This document shows, piece after piece, positions 10,527-20,307 of a stretch of DNA of 63,385 bases. This stretch comes from an uncultured Ruminococcus sp. GTDB lineage: Bacteria; Bacillota; Clostridia; Oscillospirales; Ruminococcaceae. The translations under genes and the position numbers were made by a program. The stretch is from contig CASEVP010000007.1 of the NCBI GenBank assembly GCA_949291345.1, forward strand, positions 1 to 63,385. Reading direction: 5' to 3'. Below the pieces are notes generated by a model. The model was not told the DNA's origin and did not search any database. It was given only the letters and a program-made list of their open reading frames with translations. Position 1 is the first letter of the stretch, and every line of letters begins with the position of its first letter.

Positions 10527-11771
10527 ATGGCATATGCAAAATTCACACCTGAGATGAAAAAGGACTATACCATTCTGGTACCGAATATGCTGCCCATTCA
10601 CTTTCACTTAATTATTCGGATTTTGGCACAGTTCGGCTACCATATGGAACTTTTGGAATCCACTTCCCGCACCGTTGTGGAAGAAGGATTGAAAAATGTA
10701 CACAATGACACGTGCTATCCCGCACTGCTGGTGGTAGGGCAGTTTATGGAGGCTCTCAAAAGCGGCAAATATGATGTGGATCATACCGCTTTGCTCATTA
10801 CCCAGACTGGAGGCGGTTGCCGTGCATCCAATTATATCCATTTGCTGCGTAAGTGCATGGCCGAGCATTTTCCACAAGTACCGGTGATTTCCCTGAACTT
10901 CGCCGGATTGGAAAAGGACAGCAGTTTGGAGCTGTCTGTTCCGCTGTGTCTCAAAATGGTCTACGGCGTGCTTTATGCCGATATGCTGATGACGCTTTAT
11001 AACCAGTGTCGCCCTTATGAACTCAATGAGGGCGAATCCAAACAAGTACTGGACATTTGGCAGGAAAAGCTGCCGAAGCTTTTTGAAGGCAGCAAGTACT
11101 TATCCGCAGAAAAGATCTACAATCAGATGCTCAGCGATTTTGCGGCAATTCCCCGCAGTAAAAAACCTAAGATTCGAGTGGGCATTATTGGGGAGATCTA
11201 TGTGAAATATTCTCCGCTTGCCAATAACCATTTGGAAGAATTCCTGATTGCCGAAGGCTGTGAACCGGTGGTACCAACACTTCTCGAATTTGTACTATAT
11301 TGTGCCGCCAATACTGAAACCAATAGCCATTTATATGATTACAGGAATATGAAAACGCTGGCATTCGGATTGGGGTATAAATTTCTGCACAGCAAACAGG
11401 TGCAAATGATTCGCTGTATTCAGAAACACGGCGAATTTGTACCGCCTCATGACTTTGAGGATTTGCGCGCAGCAGCAGACAAGTACATTAGTCAGGGGGT
11501 ATGCATGGGCGAAGGCTGGATGATTACGGCAGAAATGGCAGTGCTGGCAGAGACGGGCATAGAGAATATCATCTGTACACAGCCGTTTGGCTGCCTGCCT
11601 AACCATATTGTGGCAAAGGGTATGGCACGTACCATCAAAAACGCCTATCCTAATGCTAATATTGTAGCAATTGACTATGATCCGGGTGCTACAAGGGTAA
11701 ACCAGGAAAATCGTATTAAGCTGATGCTTGCCAATGCCAGAATGGCGGAAACGGCATCCTCTGCAACATAA
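10527..11771 (+). CDS. 2-hydroxyacyl-CoA dehydratase-like partner (COG3581 type)
   Basis: A 414-residue protein that follows the activase by 26 bases with an AAGGAGGT site, so the two are surely co-translated. It belongs to the dehydratase/double-cubane protein relatives always found beside the fusion activase. Conserved Cys occur in HNDTCYPALLVVGQ, GGGCRASNY, GVCMGEGW and ICTQPFGCLPNH, suitable for Fe-S cluster ligation. The ending DYDPGATRVNQENR is typical. Together the pair probably performs an ATP-driven low-potential reduction or dehydration. The physiological reaction of this family is not established. Confidence 0.8.
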   Translation: MAYAKFTPEMKKDYTILVPNMLPIHFHLIIRILAQFGYHMELLESTSRTVVEEGLKNVHNDTCYPALLVVGQFMEALKSGKYDVDHTALLITQTGGGCRASNYIHLLRKCMAEHFPQVPVISLNFAGLEKDSSLELSVPLCLKMVYGVLYADMLMTLYNQCRPYELNEGESKQVLDIWQEKLPKLFEGSKYLSAEKIYNQMLSDFAAIPRSKKPKIRVGIIGEIYVKYSPLANNHLEEFLIAEGCEPVVPTLLEFVLYCAANTETNSHLYDYRNMKTLAFGLGYKFLHSKQVQMIRCIQKHGEFVPPHDFEDLRAAADKYISQGVCMGEGWMITAEMAVLAETGIENIICTQPFGCLPNHIVAKGMARTIKNAYPNANIVAIDYDPGATRVNQENRIKLMLANARMAETASSAT

Positions 11772-11917
11772 GAGCAGTATGTGCTTCTTACAGTGCGTTT
11801 ATATTGCAGTAAAACGGATATTTTTTCATATTAAATGTTATGAAAGCACCATATAAATTCCGTTTGAAAATCTATTTCTTATTCAATTTTAATAAGGACA
11901 TACGCTGGACAGACGGC

Positions 11918-11962
11918 AAAATCCCCCTGCCTTTGGGAATGTAACAAAGGCAGAGGGATTTT
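11918..11962. terminator. Bidirectional terminator between convergent genes
   Basis: An 18-nt stem (AAAATCCCCCTGCCTTTG at 11918-11935 against 11945-11962, one mismatch) ends in A- and T-runs. It serves the dehydratase operon from the left and the phosphofructokinase from the right. Confidence 0.85.
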
Positions 11963-11985
11963 CATTTATGCAAGAGAAAAGTTGC

Positions 11986-13200
11986 TTATTTTAAAATGGA
12001 TTCCTGAATGGTGAAATGTTTGGGAATACCGCCTTCCATCGCCAGATGGAGTTCTCCCTGTATCAGCGGCAAAAAATAGGGCATTGCACTGTCGCTGATG
12101 TTGTTGCCCGACGGCGTGAGAAATTCTCTTGGCAGAAATTTTTCCCGGTTGGCGATTTGAGACGCATCTGCCGGTTCCATCACGATTGTGTACGGATTGT
12201 TGTGTACACGTCGGAATACCATAACTCTGCCGGTTTCTCCATGCAGTGCGCACTTTACACCAGCCGCTCCGATCTGTTCTGCTTCATCAATATCCGTTTT
12301 GGAACACAGATGTGACGAGCAGCGCTGCATTACATTGAGTTCAATGGAACGAACCTTGCACCCAATCTTATTACGCACCAGTTGTTCCAGATACTTGCCG
12401 ATACCTGAGAGATATTTGTGTCCAAAGTTGTCTACCATGCCGGATTGTACGCCTTCCGGTACAGCAATGCCTTCTGACACCGCTATAATAACGGCTTTGT
12501 GTTTTGCCATTTCCTGTTCTACGTCGCGCAAAAAACATTTTTCGGAAAAATGAGCTTCCGGCACATAAACCAGATGAGGAGCCGGCTCGCCGTAAGCGTG
12601 CAGTACTGCACTCGAAGCTGTCAGCCAACCGGCATGCCGCCCCATAATTTCGACGATGGTGACTGAGGGAATGCTGTAAACAGAGCTGTCACGGATGATT
12701 TCCTGCATTGTCGTTGCCACATATTTGGCTGCGGATCCGAATCCGGGGGTATGATCTGTCACACACAGATCATTGTCAATGGTTTTTGGGATACCGATGA
12801 CTTTTACATCCAGAGAAATTTTAGTAAAGTAGGCAGAGAGTTTTTGGACAGTATCCATTGAATCGTTGCCGCCGATGTAGAAAAATGCACCGATTTTCCG
12901 ATGCTCAAGTACTTTGGCGATGGTTTTATAAACACTGCTGTCCTCGTTTTCATCAGGGAGTTTATACCGACAGGATCCAAGCACTGTAGACGGTGTCTGG
13001 CGAAGCAGATCCATATCATAGCCGGAACGGATCAAGGTTTTTAAATTGATCAGATGGTCATGGACAATGCCTTCGATCCCATTGATTGAGCCAAAAATGG
13101 CGTCAATGGTGCTGTGTTTCATAGCTTCCCGAAACACGCCTACTAAGGAAGCGTTGATGGCGCATGTGGGACCGCCGGATTGTGCAACAGCAATATTCAT
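11986..13200 (-). CDS. 6-phosphofructokinase, probably pyrophosphate-dependent
   Basis: Phosphorylates fructose 6-phosphate in glycolysis. It has 404 residues. The motif PKTIDNDL carries the Lys typical of PPi-using enzymes (ATP enzymes have PGTIDND), and the phosphate-donor loop is GGNDSMDT instead of GGDGS. Substrate residues are seen in VEIMGRHAGWLT. The open frame runs up to 13266, but ATG 13200 begins MNIAVAQSGGPT and has AAAGGAG eight bases upstream. Promoter at 13317-13345. PPi dependence is inferred from two motifs only. Confidence 0.9.
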   Translation of the reverse strand: MNIAVAQSGGPTCAINASLVGVFREAMKHSTIDAIFGSINGIEGIVHDHLINLKTLIRSGYDMDLLRQTPSTVLGSCRYKLPDENEDSSVYKTIAKVLEHRKIGAFFYIGGNDSMDTVQKLSAYFTKISLDVKVIGIPKTIDNDLCVTDHTPGFGSAAKYVATTMQEIIRDSSVYSIPSVTIVEIMGRHAGWLTASSAVLHAYGEPAPHLVYVPEAHFSEKCFLRDVEQEMAKHKAVIIAVSEGIAVPEGVQSGMVDNFGHKYLSGIGKYLEQLVRNKIGCKVRSIELNVMQRCSSHLCSKTDIDEAEQIGAAGVKCALHGETGRVMVFRRVHNNPYTIVMEPADASQIANREKFLPREFLTPSGNNISDSAMPYFLPLIQGELHLAMEGGIPKHFTIQESILK

Positions 13201-13316
13201 ACCAAATTCTCCTTTTTCCCCTGAGGGAATCCCTGTATTTGTTTCGTTCCGTTTTTTTCGGTACAAATTACCGGAAAATTACGGGCGTTTTGAACAACGA
13301 TGTTATTCTTCTTTTT

Positions 13317-13345
13317 ATTCTACTCTATTTTCCTGCAAATGTCAA
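13317..13345 (-). promoter_or_regulatory. Promoter of the phosphofructokinase gene
   Basis: TTGACA (13340-13345), 17 bp, TAGAAT (13317-13322) on the minus strand. Confidence 0.7.
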
Positions 13346-13689
13346 TATTTTACCGAAAAAATATGGAAAAATACATGTCTTTTTTCTCTGATTCAAAGAA
13401 TGCGTTGATATATGCTGCAGTGAAAATATTGATCGAAAAATTGTTATCAATTTTGATGTGGTTGAAAAATGCTGTGTCAACAAACACTACTCTGCCTATT
13501 TCCGTGTGGTTTTTATATGGAACACACGTAAAATATATGGTGAGAAATGGAAATAAATAAAAAAATTTTTTCATAAAAAGAGCAATATTACACCGAAAAA
13601 TAGAATTTTTAATAAAAATTCACGCAATTTCTGCGCTTTGTATTGGGCTTTCTTCGTCCTTTGTCAAAGAAACCGTTTTAGGCATCGCC
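13346..13689. other. AT-rich intergenic stretch, no gene seen
   Basis: About 340 bases between divergent promoters. It is AT-rich with short poly-A and poly-T runs and has no supported ORF or strong stem. Confidence 0.5.
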
Positions 13690-13718
13690 TTGACATTAAT
13701 ACAGGGAATTGTTATAAT
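13690..13718 (+). promoter_or_regulatory. Consensus promoter of the sugar ABC operon
   Basis: TTGACA (13690-13695), a 17-bp spacer, TATAAT (13713-13718). It matches the consensus fully, followed by a leader of about 165 nt. Such strength suggests control by a repressor or by the leader; no operator was recognised. Confidence 0.85.
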
Positions 13719-13890
13719 TATGTAGTATTGTTTTGCAGTATTTCTGTGAAAATTGTAGAAAAACTGCAATTATCGTTGCGAAACGGCAAATGGTCGTTTC
13801 AAAAAAGCGGCATCATGCAATTGTTATGCGGAGCTGCTGAAAAATTCAATTGCAGCTTCATATGCTGTATGAAAGAAGGGTGGAAAAGCT

Positions 13891-16800
13891 TTGGCAAGGT
13901 GGATTTGGCACAAACGTGCAATTGCAGCCGTGCTGGGATGCATGTTGGCTGGAACTTCTGTACCTCTGATGACGATGCAGATTGCAGCAGAACCGCGCAT
14001 CAGCACATCTTCGGCAGAGACGGGAGCGGATACAAGTACGAATCTGATGGAGAAACAAGCAAATGCCGGCGGCGATCTTTCCTATGAGGAGCAAAGAACG
14101 TACAGTGATTATTATGACGAGTATTGTCAGCAGTCACGCCCGAATGCAGAGATACTGGTGAACGGGGCAGATTTTGTACAGGCAGACTGTGCGGGTTACG
14201 CTGTGGGTGCCTACGAGGGTGATGATGGTATACGCTCACAGGATCAGACATTGATCTGGAACAGTGCTGAAGGCAGCTTTACCTACGTGATTTCGGTGCC
14301 CGAAACCGGACTGTATTCGCTGGAGATGTCGTATTGTCCTATCGTCTCCAATACTTCGGAAATATCTGTGTCAATGGCGATTGATGGAGAGGTGCCTTAT
14401 GATACGGCGTCTCGTATGACATTAAATAAGGTGTATCAGAACAAAGAAGAAATAAAAACAGATAGTGCCGGCAATCAGGTGCGTCCTGTACAGGTGCAGA
14501 CAGAACTGTGGCAGACTGTATGGATTGGAGACTCGGACGGTTTGTTCAATGAACCGTTGCTGTTTTATATGGAGGCAGGCAAACACGAGATCACGTTTTC
14601 TTCGCAAAAGGCATTCTTCGCTTTGGCGTATTTCCGGTTCGGTCAGCCAGATGCGGTGCCTTCTTATGATGCCTATGTGCAGAGTGTGGGAAGTACGGTT
14701 TCCATCGAGGATACCCCATCCGGCATCGTGCGGATTGAAGGAGAAAATGCAGTATGGAAGTCGGATTCGGTGCTGTATCCGACATACGACAATTCTAACA
14801 GTGCTGTTTCTCCTTCGGATCCGAAGCATATGGTGTATAATACCATTGGCAGCGGCAACTGGGATAAAGCCTTGCAGACCATTACCTGGCAGGTTGATGC
14901 CGGTACATTGCCGGGAGATGGCTGGTATAAGCTGGGTATTAAGGGCAGGCAGGAGGAAATGCGTGGCTTTTACTCCAATCGTCGGATTTATATCGACGGC
15001 AAGGTTCCCTGCGAAGCATTTGATCAGGTGAAATTTTATTATAATACCGCATTTCAGATGACTACTGTGGAAGATGAGGAAGGTGAGGCAGTTTATGTAT
15101 ATCTGACTGCCGGAGAAGATCATACGATTACTATGGAGGCAATTCCGGGTGAAATCGGAGAGTCCATGCGTCAGCTGGATGCCATTGTATTGGAGCTGAA
15201 TACCTATTATCGAAAGATTGTGATGATCACAGGTCCAGAACCGGATAAATACACAGATTATTATGTCCATGAAAAAATTCCGGAACTGGTGGGAGAATTT
15301 GAGAAGATCTCCACAGAGCTGAAAGAAATTCAGACGCATATCGAATCGCTGGCAAATTCCAAAGGTTCTGAGGCAGCATCTTTGGAACAAATGACCGTAA
15401 TATTGGACAAGTGTACTAATGATCCGCTGAAGATTCCAAATTATTTGTCGCAGATTAAGGACTATATCACATCGCTTTCTGCATGGATGCGTGACTATCG
15501 TGACCAGCCATTGGAAGTGGATTATCTGGAACTTGCTTCTCCGGATGCAGAATTTCCCTCTATACAGGCGGGGTTCTGGTCGAGTATCTCTTATGGGTTC
15601 CAACGATTCATCGCTTCATGGAATGAAGATTATAGTTCTCTGTCATCTACGACAGGAGATGATGCGATTGAGGTATGGGTACAGCTGGGACGTGACCAGG
15701 CACAGGTAGTGAAGGATCTGGTTGAATCGGAGTTTATGCCTGAGTATGAGATTCCCATTTCTGTCAATCTGGTTGTTGGCGGTGTTGTTGAGGCAACGCT
15801 TGCCGATAAGGGCCCTGATGTGGCACTGTTTCTGGGCGGCGAATTCCCTGTCAACTTGGCGGCACGTGGTCTTTTGGTTGATTTGTCCGAATTGAACGGT
15901 TATGAAGAGATGACTAGGCTTTATCAGGAAACAGCAATGGTGCCCTATCAGTACGACGGCGGCACGTATGGTCTGCCGCTGACCAGAAGCTGGGCGATGA
16001 TGTTTTATCGGAAAGATGTTCTGAGTGAATTGGGCTTTACCAATGCGCCGGAGACTTGGGATGATCTGATTGATATGCTTCCGGCACTTCAGAGAAATTA
16101 TATGTCGGCAGGTCTAGTGCTGCCCATCGTTGCGGCAGATGCCAATCAGGCAACCATTTCTGCAGCCACAGAATCCGGTCTGACGTTTGCGGCACTGCTT
16201 TTGCAGCGTGGACAGAATTATTATAATGACGCACAGACAGAGACCACATTCAATGATAATGCAGCAATTGATTCTTTTGAAATGTGGACAGATTTTTATA
16301 CCAAATACGATTTTGAACAACAGTATGACGCATTCAGCCGATTCCGTACTGGCGAATATCCCATTGTAATTTCGGATTATTGTACATTTTTTAACCAGTT
16401 GGCAGTGGCAGCACCGGAGATCGCTGGTTTGTGGGGATTTGCGCCAATACCGGGAACACTTCAGGAGGATGGTACCATTTCTCATGCTGTCAACTCCAAT
16501 AACGCAGGTGCGGTTATTTTTAATAAGGTAAAAAATGTAGATGACGCATGGACATTCCTCAAGTGGTTCTGCTCTACACAAGTACAGGTGGAGTACGGTA
16601 CGCAGATCGAAGGATTGATGGGACAAATGGGTCGGTATGCGACCGCAAATACAGAGGCACTGACCCAGTTGGCGTGGTCGACCGATGAGGCGGATATCAT
16701 TTTGAATGCCATGGATGAGCTTGAGGAAATTCCAATCATCCCGGCGTCGTATTCCGTTACCAGAAATATTATGAACGCATTCCGTGATGTAGTCAATAAT

Positions 16801-16896
16801 AACGAAAATCCGCGCGACACGCTGATGTCGTATAACCGTGATATCAACGAGGAAATTACCCGAAAGCGTGAGAACCTCGGACTAGATACAGAGTAA
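13891..16896 (+). CDS. Secreted ABC substrate-binding protein with N-terminal CBM-like region
   Basis: A 1001-residue exported protein, first gene of an eight-gene operon. After a signal sequence (to about residue 32; a VLGC box at 14-17 could be a lipobox but the hydrophobic run continues past it) come two beta-rich, CBM-like regions (about 75-260 and 270-450). A helical linker follows (about 465-560). A family-1 solute-binding domain (about 590-1000, with DVALFLGGEFPVNLAARGLLVDL) ends it. It is roughly twice the size of ordinary sugar-binding proteins because of the added front part. Start is TTG 13891 with AGAAGGGTGG seven bases upstream. The ligand is presumably an oligo- or polysaccharide fragment. 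Confidence 0.88.
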   Translation: MARWIWHKRAIAAVLGCMLAGTSVPLMTMQIAAEPRISTSSAETGADTSTNLMEKQANAGGDLSYEEQRTYSDYYDEYCQQSRPNAEILVNGADFVQADCAGYAVGAYEGDDGIRSQDQTLIWNSAEGSFTYVISVPETGLYSLEMSYCPIVSNTSEISVSMAIDGEVPYDTASRMTLNKVYQNKEEIKTDSAGNQVRPVQVQTELWQTVWIGDSDGLFNEPLLFYMEAGKHEITFSSQKAFFALAYFRFGQPDAVPSYDAYVQSVGSTVSIEDTPSGIVRIEGENAVWKSDSVLYPTYDNSNSAVSPSDPKHMVYNTIGSGNWDKALQTITWQVDAGTLPGDGWYKLGIKGRQEEMRGFYSNRRIYIDGKVPCEAFDQVKFYYNTAFQMTTVEDEEGEAVYVYLTAGEDHTITMEAIPGEIGESMRQLDAIVLELNTYYRKIVMITGPEPDKYTDYYVHEKIPELVGEFEKISTELKEIQTHIESLANSKGSEAASLEQMTVILDKCTNDPLKIPNYLSQIKDYITSLSAWMRDYRDQPLEVDYLELASPDAEFPSIQAGFWSSISYGFQRFIASWNEDYSSLSSTTGDDAIEVWVQLGRDQAQVVKDLVESEFMPEYEIPISVNLVVGGVVEATLADKGPDVALFLGGEFPVNLAARGLLVDLSELNGYEEMTRLYQETAMVPYQYDGGTYGLPLTRSWAMMFYRKDVLSELGFTNAPETWDDLIDMLPALQRNYMSAGLVLPIVAADANQATISAATESGLTFAALLLQRGQNYYNDAQTETTFNDNAAIDSFEMWTDFYTKYDFEQQYDAFSRFRTGEYPIVISDYCTFFNQLAVAAPEIAGLWGFAPIPGTLQEDGTISHAVNSNNAGAVIFNKVKNVDDAWTFLKWFCSTQVQVEYGTQIEGLMGQMGRYATANTEALTQLAWSTDEADIILNAMDELEEIPIIPASYSVTRNIMNAFRDVVNNNENPRDTLMSYNRDINEEITRKRENLGLDTE

Positions 16897-16931
16897 TCAT
16901 ATCCGGTTTACCGGAAAAGGAGGGGTTTGCT

Positions 16932-17864
16932 TTGGATACTGCCGAGATTGGCAAGAGAACCAGAAAAGAAAATAGACGGCTGACGCGGCTGGCAGTAAAA
17001 CAGAATAAAGTGACATATCTGATGATGCTGCCGTTTATGCTGTTTTTTCTGGTGTTTACCATTGTGCCGGTTGTCATGTCCGTGCCCATGGGTTTTACGG
17101 ACTTTAACATGGCACAGCTGCCGAAATTTGTAGGACTGTCCAATTATACGACATTGTTTCTGGCGGATAAGGTTTTTATCCAGTCGATTCGTGTCACATT
17201 GGTATTTGCATTGTTTACAGGACCGATCAGCTATGTGCTGTGTTTTTTGCTGGCGTGGCTGATTAATGAATTGCATCCAAAACTGCGTACCATATTTACA
17301 TTGATTTTTTATGCGCCGTCTATGGCAAATGTCTATACCGTCTGGAAACTCATTTTCAGCGGCGACTCATATGGTTATATTAACTCTTTTTTGCTGGATC
17401 TCGGAATCATTAGTTCCCCGATCCAGTGGCTGACCGACGGCAGCTATGTGCTGGGTGTCACCATTGTGGTACAGATGTGGATCAGCTTGGGTGCCGGATT
17501 TTTGGCACTGCGTGCTGGATTTCAGAATATTGACCGTTCGCAGTACGAGGCGGGCGCTATTGAGGGTATTAAGAGCCGCTGGCAGGAACTAATCTATATT
17601 ACAATTCCTTCCATGGGACCACAGCTGATGTTTGCGGCAGTCATGCAGATTGTCAGTTCTTTTACCGCTGGTACGGTATCCCAAAACCTGGTGGGATTTC
17701 CCAGCACGGACTACAAGGCGCATACGATTATGAATCATGCCTATGACTACGGCTGGATTCGTTATGAAATGGGATATGCATCAGCAATCTGTATGATCTT
17801 GTTCATTGTCATGTATATTCTGAATAAGCTGATTGGAAAAATCCTCAGTAAGTATATGGATTAA
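16932..17864 (+). CDS. Sugar ABC transporter permease 1 (LplB/UgpA type)
   Basis: A 310-residue inner-membrane permease with six predicted membrane spans beginning at VTYLMMLPFMLFFLVF. The cytoplasmic EAA loop reads EAGAIEGIKSRWQELIYITIPSM, the site that docks the ATPase. The TTG start follows AAAAGGAGG by eight bases, 35 bases after the binding-protein stop. It pairs with the next gene as a heterodimeric channel. The ATPase is not encoded nearby, so a shared MsmK-like ATPase is expected. Confidence 0.92.
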   Translation: MDTAEIGKRTRKENRRLTRLAVKQNKVTYLMMLPFMLFFLVFTIVPVVMSVPMGFTDFNMAQLPKFVGLSNYTTLFLADKVFIQSIRVTLVFALFTGPISYVLCFLLAWLINELHPKLRTIFTLIFYAPSMANVYTVWKLIFSGDSYGYINSFLLDLGIISSPIQWLTDGSYVLGVTIVVQMWISLGAGFLALRAGFQNIDRSQYEAGAIEGIKSRWQELIYITIPSMGPQLMFAAVMQIVSSFTAGTVSQNLVGFPSTDYKAHTIMNHAYDYGWIRYEMGYASAICMILFIVMYILNKLIGKILSKYMD

Positions 17865-17877
17865 GGGGGTGTGCAGT

Positions 17878-18765
17878 ATGGCAAGAAAAGAAAATGTATA
17901 CGGCACGCACCTTAAGGTTTCTACTAAGCGTGCAGGACATAAGATTGGAGGTACTGTGGGAATTTTCCTCTTTCTGCTGGTTTTGGCCATTTTTATGGCC
18001 CTTCCCCTGTATCTGGCAGTGGTTATGTCTCTGAAACCTGTACAGGAACTATTTGTGTTTCCGCCGAAACTCTATGTTATCGATCCCACACTGTCTAACT
18101 ACAGCGCTATGTTTCGGATTTGTTCAGACTTATGGGTGCCGTTCTCTCGCTATGTGTTTAACAGCGTGTTTGTCACAGTGGCTGTTACGGTTTGTCAGGT
18201 GGTTTTTTCAGCTATGGCAGCGTTTTGCCTGGCAAAGGTACATTTCCCCGGAAATAAAACACTCAATGCCATTATCGTGGTTGCCCTGTTATACCAGAGC
18301 AATGTTATCTATATCATGCAGTATATGGTAATGGCAAAAATGGGTATGATTGATACTTATATGGCGCTGATTTTTCCATCCGTTGCTGCACCTATGAATT
18401 TGTTTCTTATGCGGCAGTCTATGACACAGGTGCCCGATGCTATGATTGAGGCGGCAAAGGTAGACGGTGCAGGGCTGTTCCGTATTTGCTGGCAAGTTGT
18501 CATGCCGAACCAGAAGCCGGCGCTTATGACTGTCATTATCTTTTCGTTCCAAGCGGCATGGAATATTCAGGGCGGCACGCTGGTGTTTAGCGAATCATTG
18601 AAGACACTGCCGACGGTTGTACAACAGGCGGCGTCTGCAGGACTTGCAAGAGCCGGTGTGGCTATGGCGGCAGCTGTATTTATGCTGGTGCCACCCATTG
18701 TCATCTTTATGTTGGCACAGCGGCAGGTAATCGAAACCATGGCACATTCCGGCATTAAAGATTAA
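17878..18765 (+). CDS. Sugar ABC transporter permease 2 (MalG/LplC type)
   Basis: A 295-residue permease with the EAA loop IEAAKVDGAGLFRICWQVVMP. The ATG at 17878 is chosen (GGGGGTG nine bases upstream, 13 bases after the preceding stop) over an in-frame ATG at 17833 that would overlap the first permease. It forms the channel with the product of the gene before it. Confidence 0.9.
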   Translation: MARKENVYGTHLKVSTKRAGHKIGGTVGIFLFLLVLAIFMALPLYLAVVMSLKPVQELFVFPPKLYVIDPTLSNYSAMFRICSDLWVPFSRYVFNSVFVTVAVTVCQVVFSAMAAFCLAKVHFPGNKTLNAIIVVALLYQSNVIYIMQYMVMAKMGMIDTYMALIFPSVAAPMNLFLMRQSMTQVPDAMIEAAKVDGAGLFRICWQVVMPNQKPALMTVIIFSFQAAWNIQGGTLVFSESLKTLPTVVQQAASAGLARAGVAMAAAVFMLVPPIVIFMLAQRQVIETMAHSGIKD

Positions 18766-18782
18766 AGAAAGGGTGAGGATAC

Positions 18783-20300
18783 TTGCAGAATAAGACAAAA
18801 CGGCTGGCGGCAGCGTGTTTGTCAGCACTGCTGCTGGGAACTGCAATACGGTTTCCGGTGGTTTCAGCGGCAGAACACTACAACGTGTACAGCTATGATC
18901 GCTGGAATGAAGCGGTTCCGTCTCAGGCGGGCTATGGAGCTGCAAAGGCTGTAACAGGTCTCGATCTGGGCTGCGGGGCATTCAATACTCCTTTGGATCT
19001 GTTTCGGGACTGGGAGGATCGGTTTTACGTGGTCGACAGCGGAAATAATCGCATCGTGGTGACTGACGGAGATTTTTCCAAAGCCCATCGGATTTATGAT
19101 ACATTGCAAATGCCCGATGGCAGTGCGACGACGTTGAATGCACCGGAGGGAATTTATGTTTCGGAATTCACAAAGCTGATGTATATTGCCGATACCGGGA
19201 ATTCTCGCCTTTTGGTATGCGATATGGACGGCAATGTGCAGATGGAACTAACGAAGCCGGATTCTACGATGTATGAAAACGAGACTTTTAAGCCACAGAA
19301 GGCGGTTGCAGATAAGGCGGGTAATATTTATATCGTATTGAATAATATTACCAACGGTGCGGCAATGTTCAATAGCGTCGGCGAATTTCAGGGATATTTT
19401 GGTGCTAATGCTGTGGACGCTACGGCAGAAGTGGTGGCAAGTTATTTCTGGAATCTGATTGCTACGGACGAAATGCGTGCCAATTCTTCTCGAAATGTGG
19501 CGGCGGGTATTACCAATTTTGACATTGATGAGGAAGGGTTTATTTATACTGTGACGCAGTCGTCTTCTTCTGAGGCAGATCGGGTAAAAAAGGTGAATCC
19601 GGCAGGTGCAAACCTGTACAGTAGTCTCGAGCTGACTTTTGGTGATTTGACTTCGATCTATGATGCTTCCGCCGCAAAGAATTACACGACACAGATGGTG
19701 GATCTTGATGTGGACGATGAGGGACGACTGAACTGTTTGGACTTGGAATCCGGCAGAGTGTTCCAGTACGACGAGGATGGCAATTTACTGTTTATCCTAG
19801 GTACTACGGCAGATCAACTGGGTGGTTTTTCTATGAAAGTGTCCGCAGTGGAGACAATGGGAGATCGTATATATGTGGCGGATGCAATGAAAAATTCGAT
19901 CACCGTATTTGAAGAGACCGAGTTTGGCGCTATCGTTCATGAAGCAGTGGCGCTGTATAATGACGGTTACTACGCAGAGGCACTTGAGCCGTGGCGGGAA
20001 GTGTTGAAACGGGATGGCAACTATCGGATGGCATATATTGGTATTGCATCGGCGTTGTATAATGACGGCGATTATGAGGAATCTATGAAGTACGCCAAAT
20101 TGGCGGAATCGCCGAAACTGTATGACAAGGCGTTCGAAGGATACCGTTCGGAGTGGCTGAACGAAAACTTCAACTGGATTGCAGCAGCAGCAGTGGTACT
20201 GATTGCCGGAGGCATTGTGCTCCATATTCGGAATAAGAAGAAGAAAAAGAATCAGCCGAAAAATCTGATCGAAATGCTGCATGAGGGAGAGGAGGCGTGA
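18783..20300 (+). CDS. Exported NHL-propeller protein with TPR and C-terminal anchor
   Basis: A 505-residue protein with a signal peptide (to about 30). An NHL-type beta-propeller follows (about 60-375; repeats such as YVVDSGNNRIVVTD and YIADTGNSRLLVCD). Two TPR-like helices lie at about 380-440, then a single membrane span (WIAAAAVVLIAGGIVLHI) before a Lys-rich tail. The topology is an extracellular propeller anchored at its C-terminus. TTG start with GGGTGAGG upstream, 17 bases after the permease stop. Genes of this kind recur beside DUF5696 and permease genes in Bacillota. A role in substrate capture or signalling across the membrane is an inference. Confidence 0.8.
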   Translation: MQNKTKRLAAACLSALLLGTAIRFPVVSAAEHYNVYSYDRWNEAVPSQAGYGAAKAVTGLDLGCGAFNTPLDLFRDWEDRFYVVDSGNNRIVVTDGDFSKAHRIYDTLQMPDGSATTLNAPEGIYVSEFTKLMYIADTGNSRLLVCDMDGNVQMELTKPDSTMYENETFKPQKAVADKAGNIYIVLNNITNGAAMFNSVGEFQGYFGANAVDATAEVVASYFWNLIATDEMRANSSRNVAAGITNFDIDEEGFIYTVTQSSSSEADRVKKVNPAGANLYSSLELTFGDLTSIYDASAAKNYTTQMVDLDVDDEGRLNCLDLESGRVFQYDEDGNLLFILGTTADQLGGFSMKVSAVETMGDRIYVADAMKNSITVFEETEFGAIVHEAVALYNDGYYAEALEPWREVLKRDGNYRMAYIGIASALYNDGDYEESMKYAKLAESPKLYDKAFEGYRSEWLNENFNWIAAAAVVLIAGGIVLHIRNKKKKKNQPKNLIEMLHEGEEA

Positions 20301-20307
20301 TGCGGCT

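Noticed and set aside
14422..15603. 393-residue minus-strand frame inside the binding-protein gene
   Set aside because: It is antisense to a well-supported coding region, has a composition typical of a shadow frame and has no ribosome-binding site.
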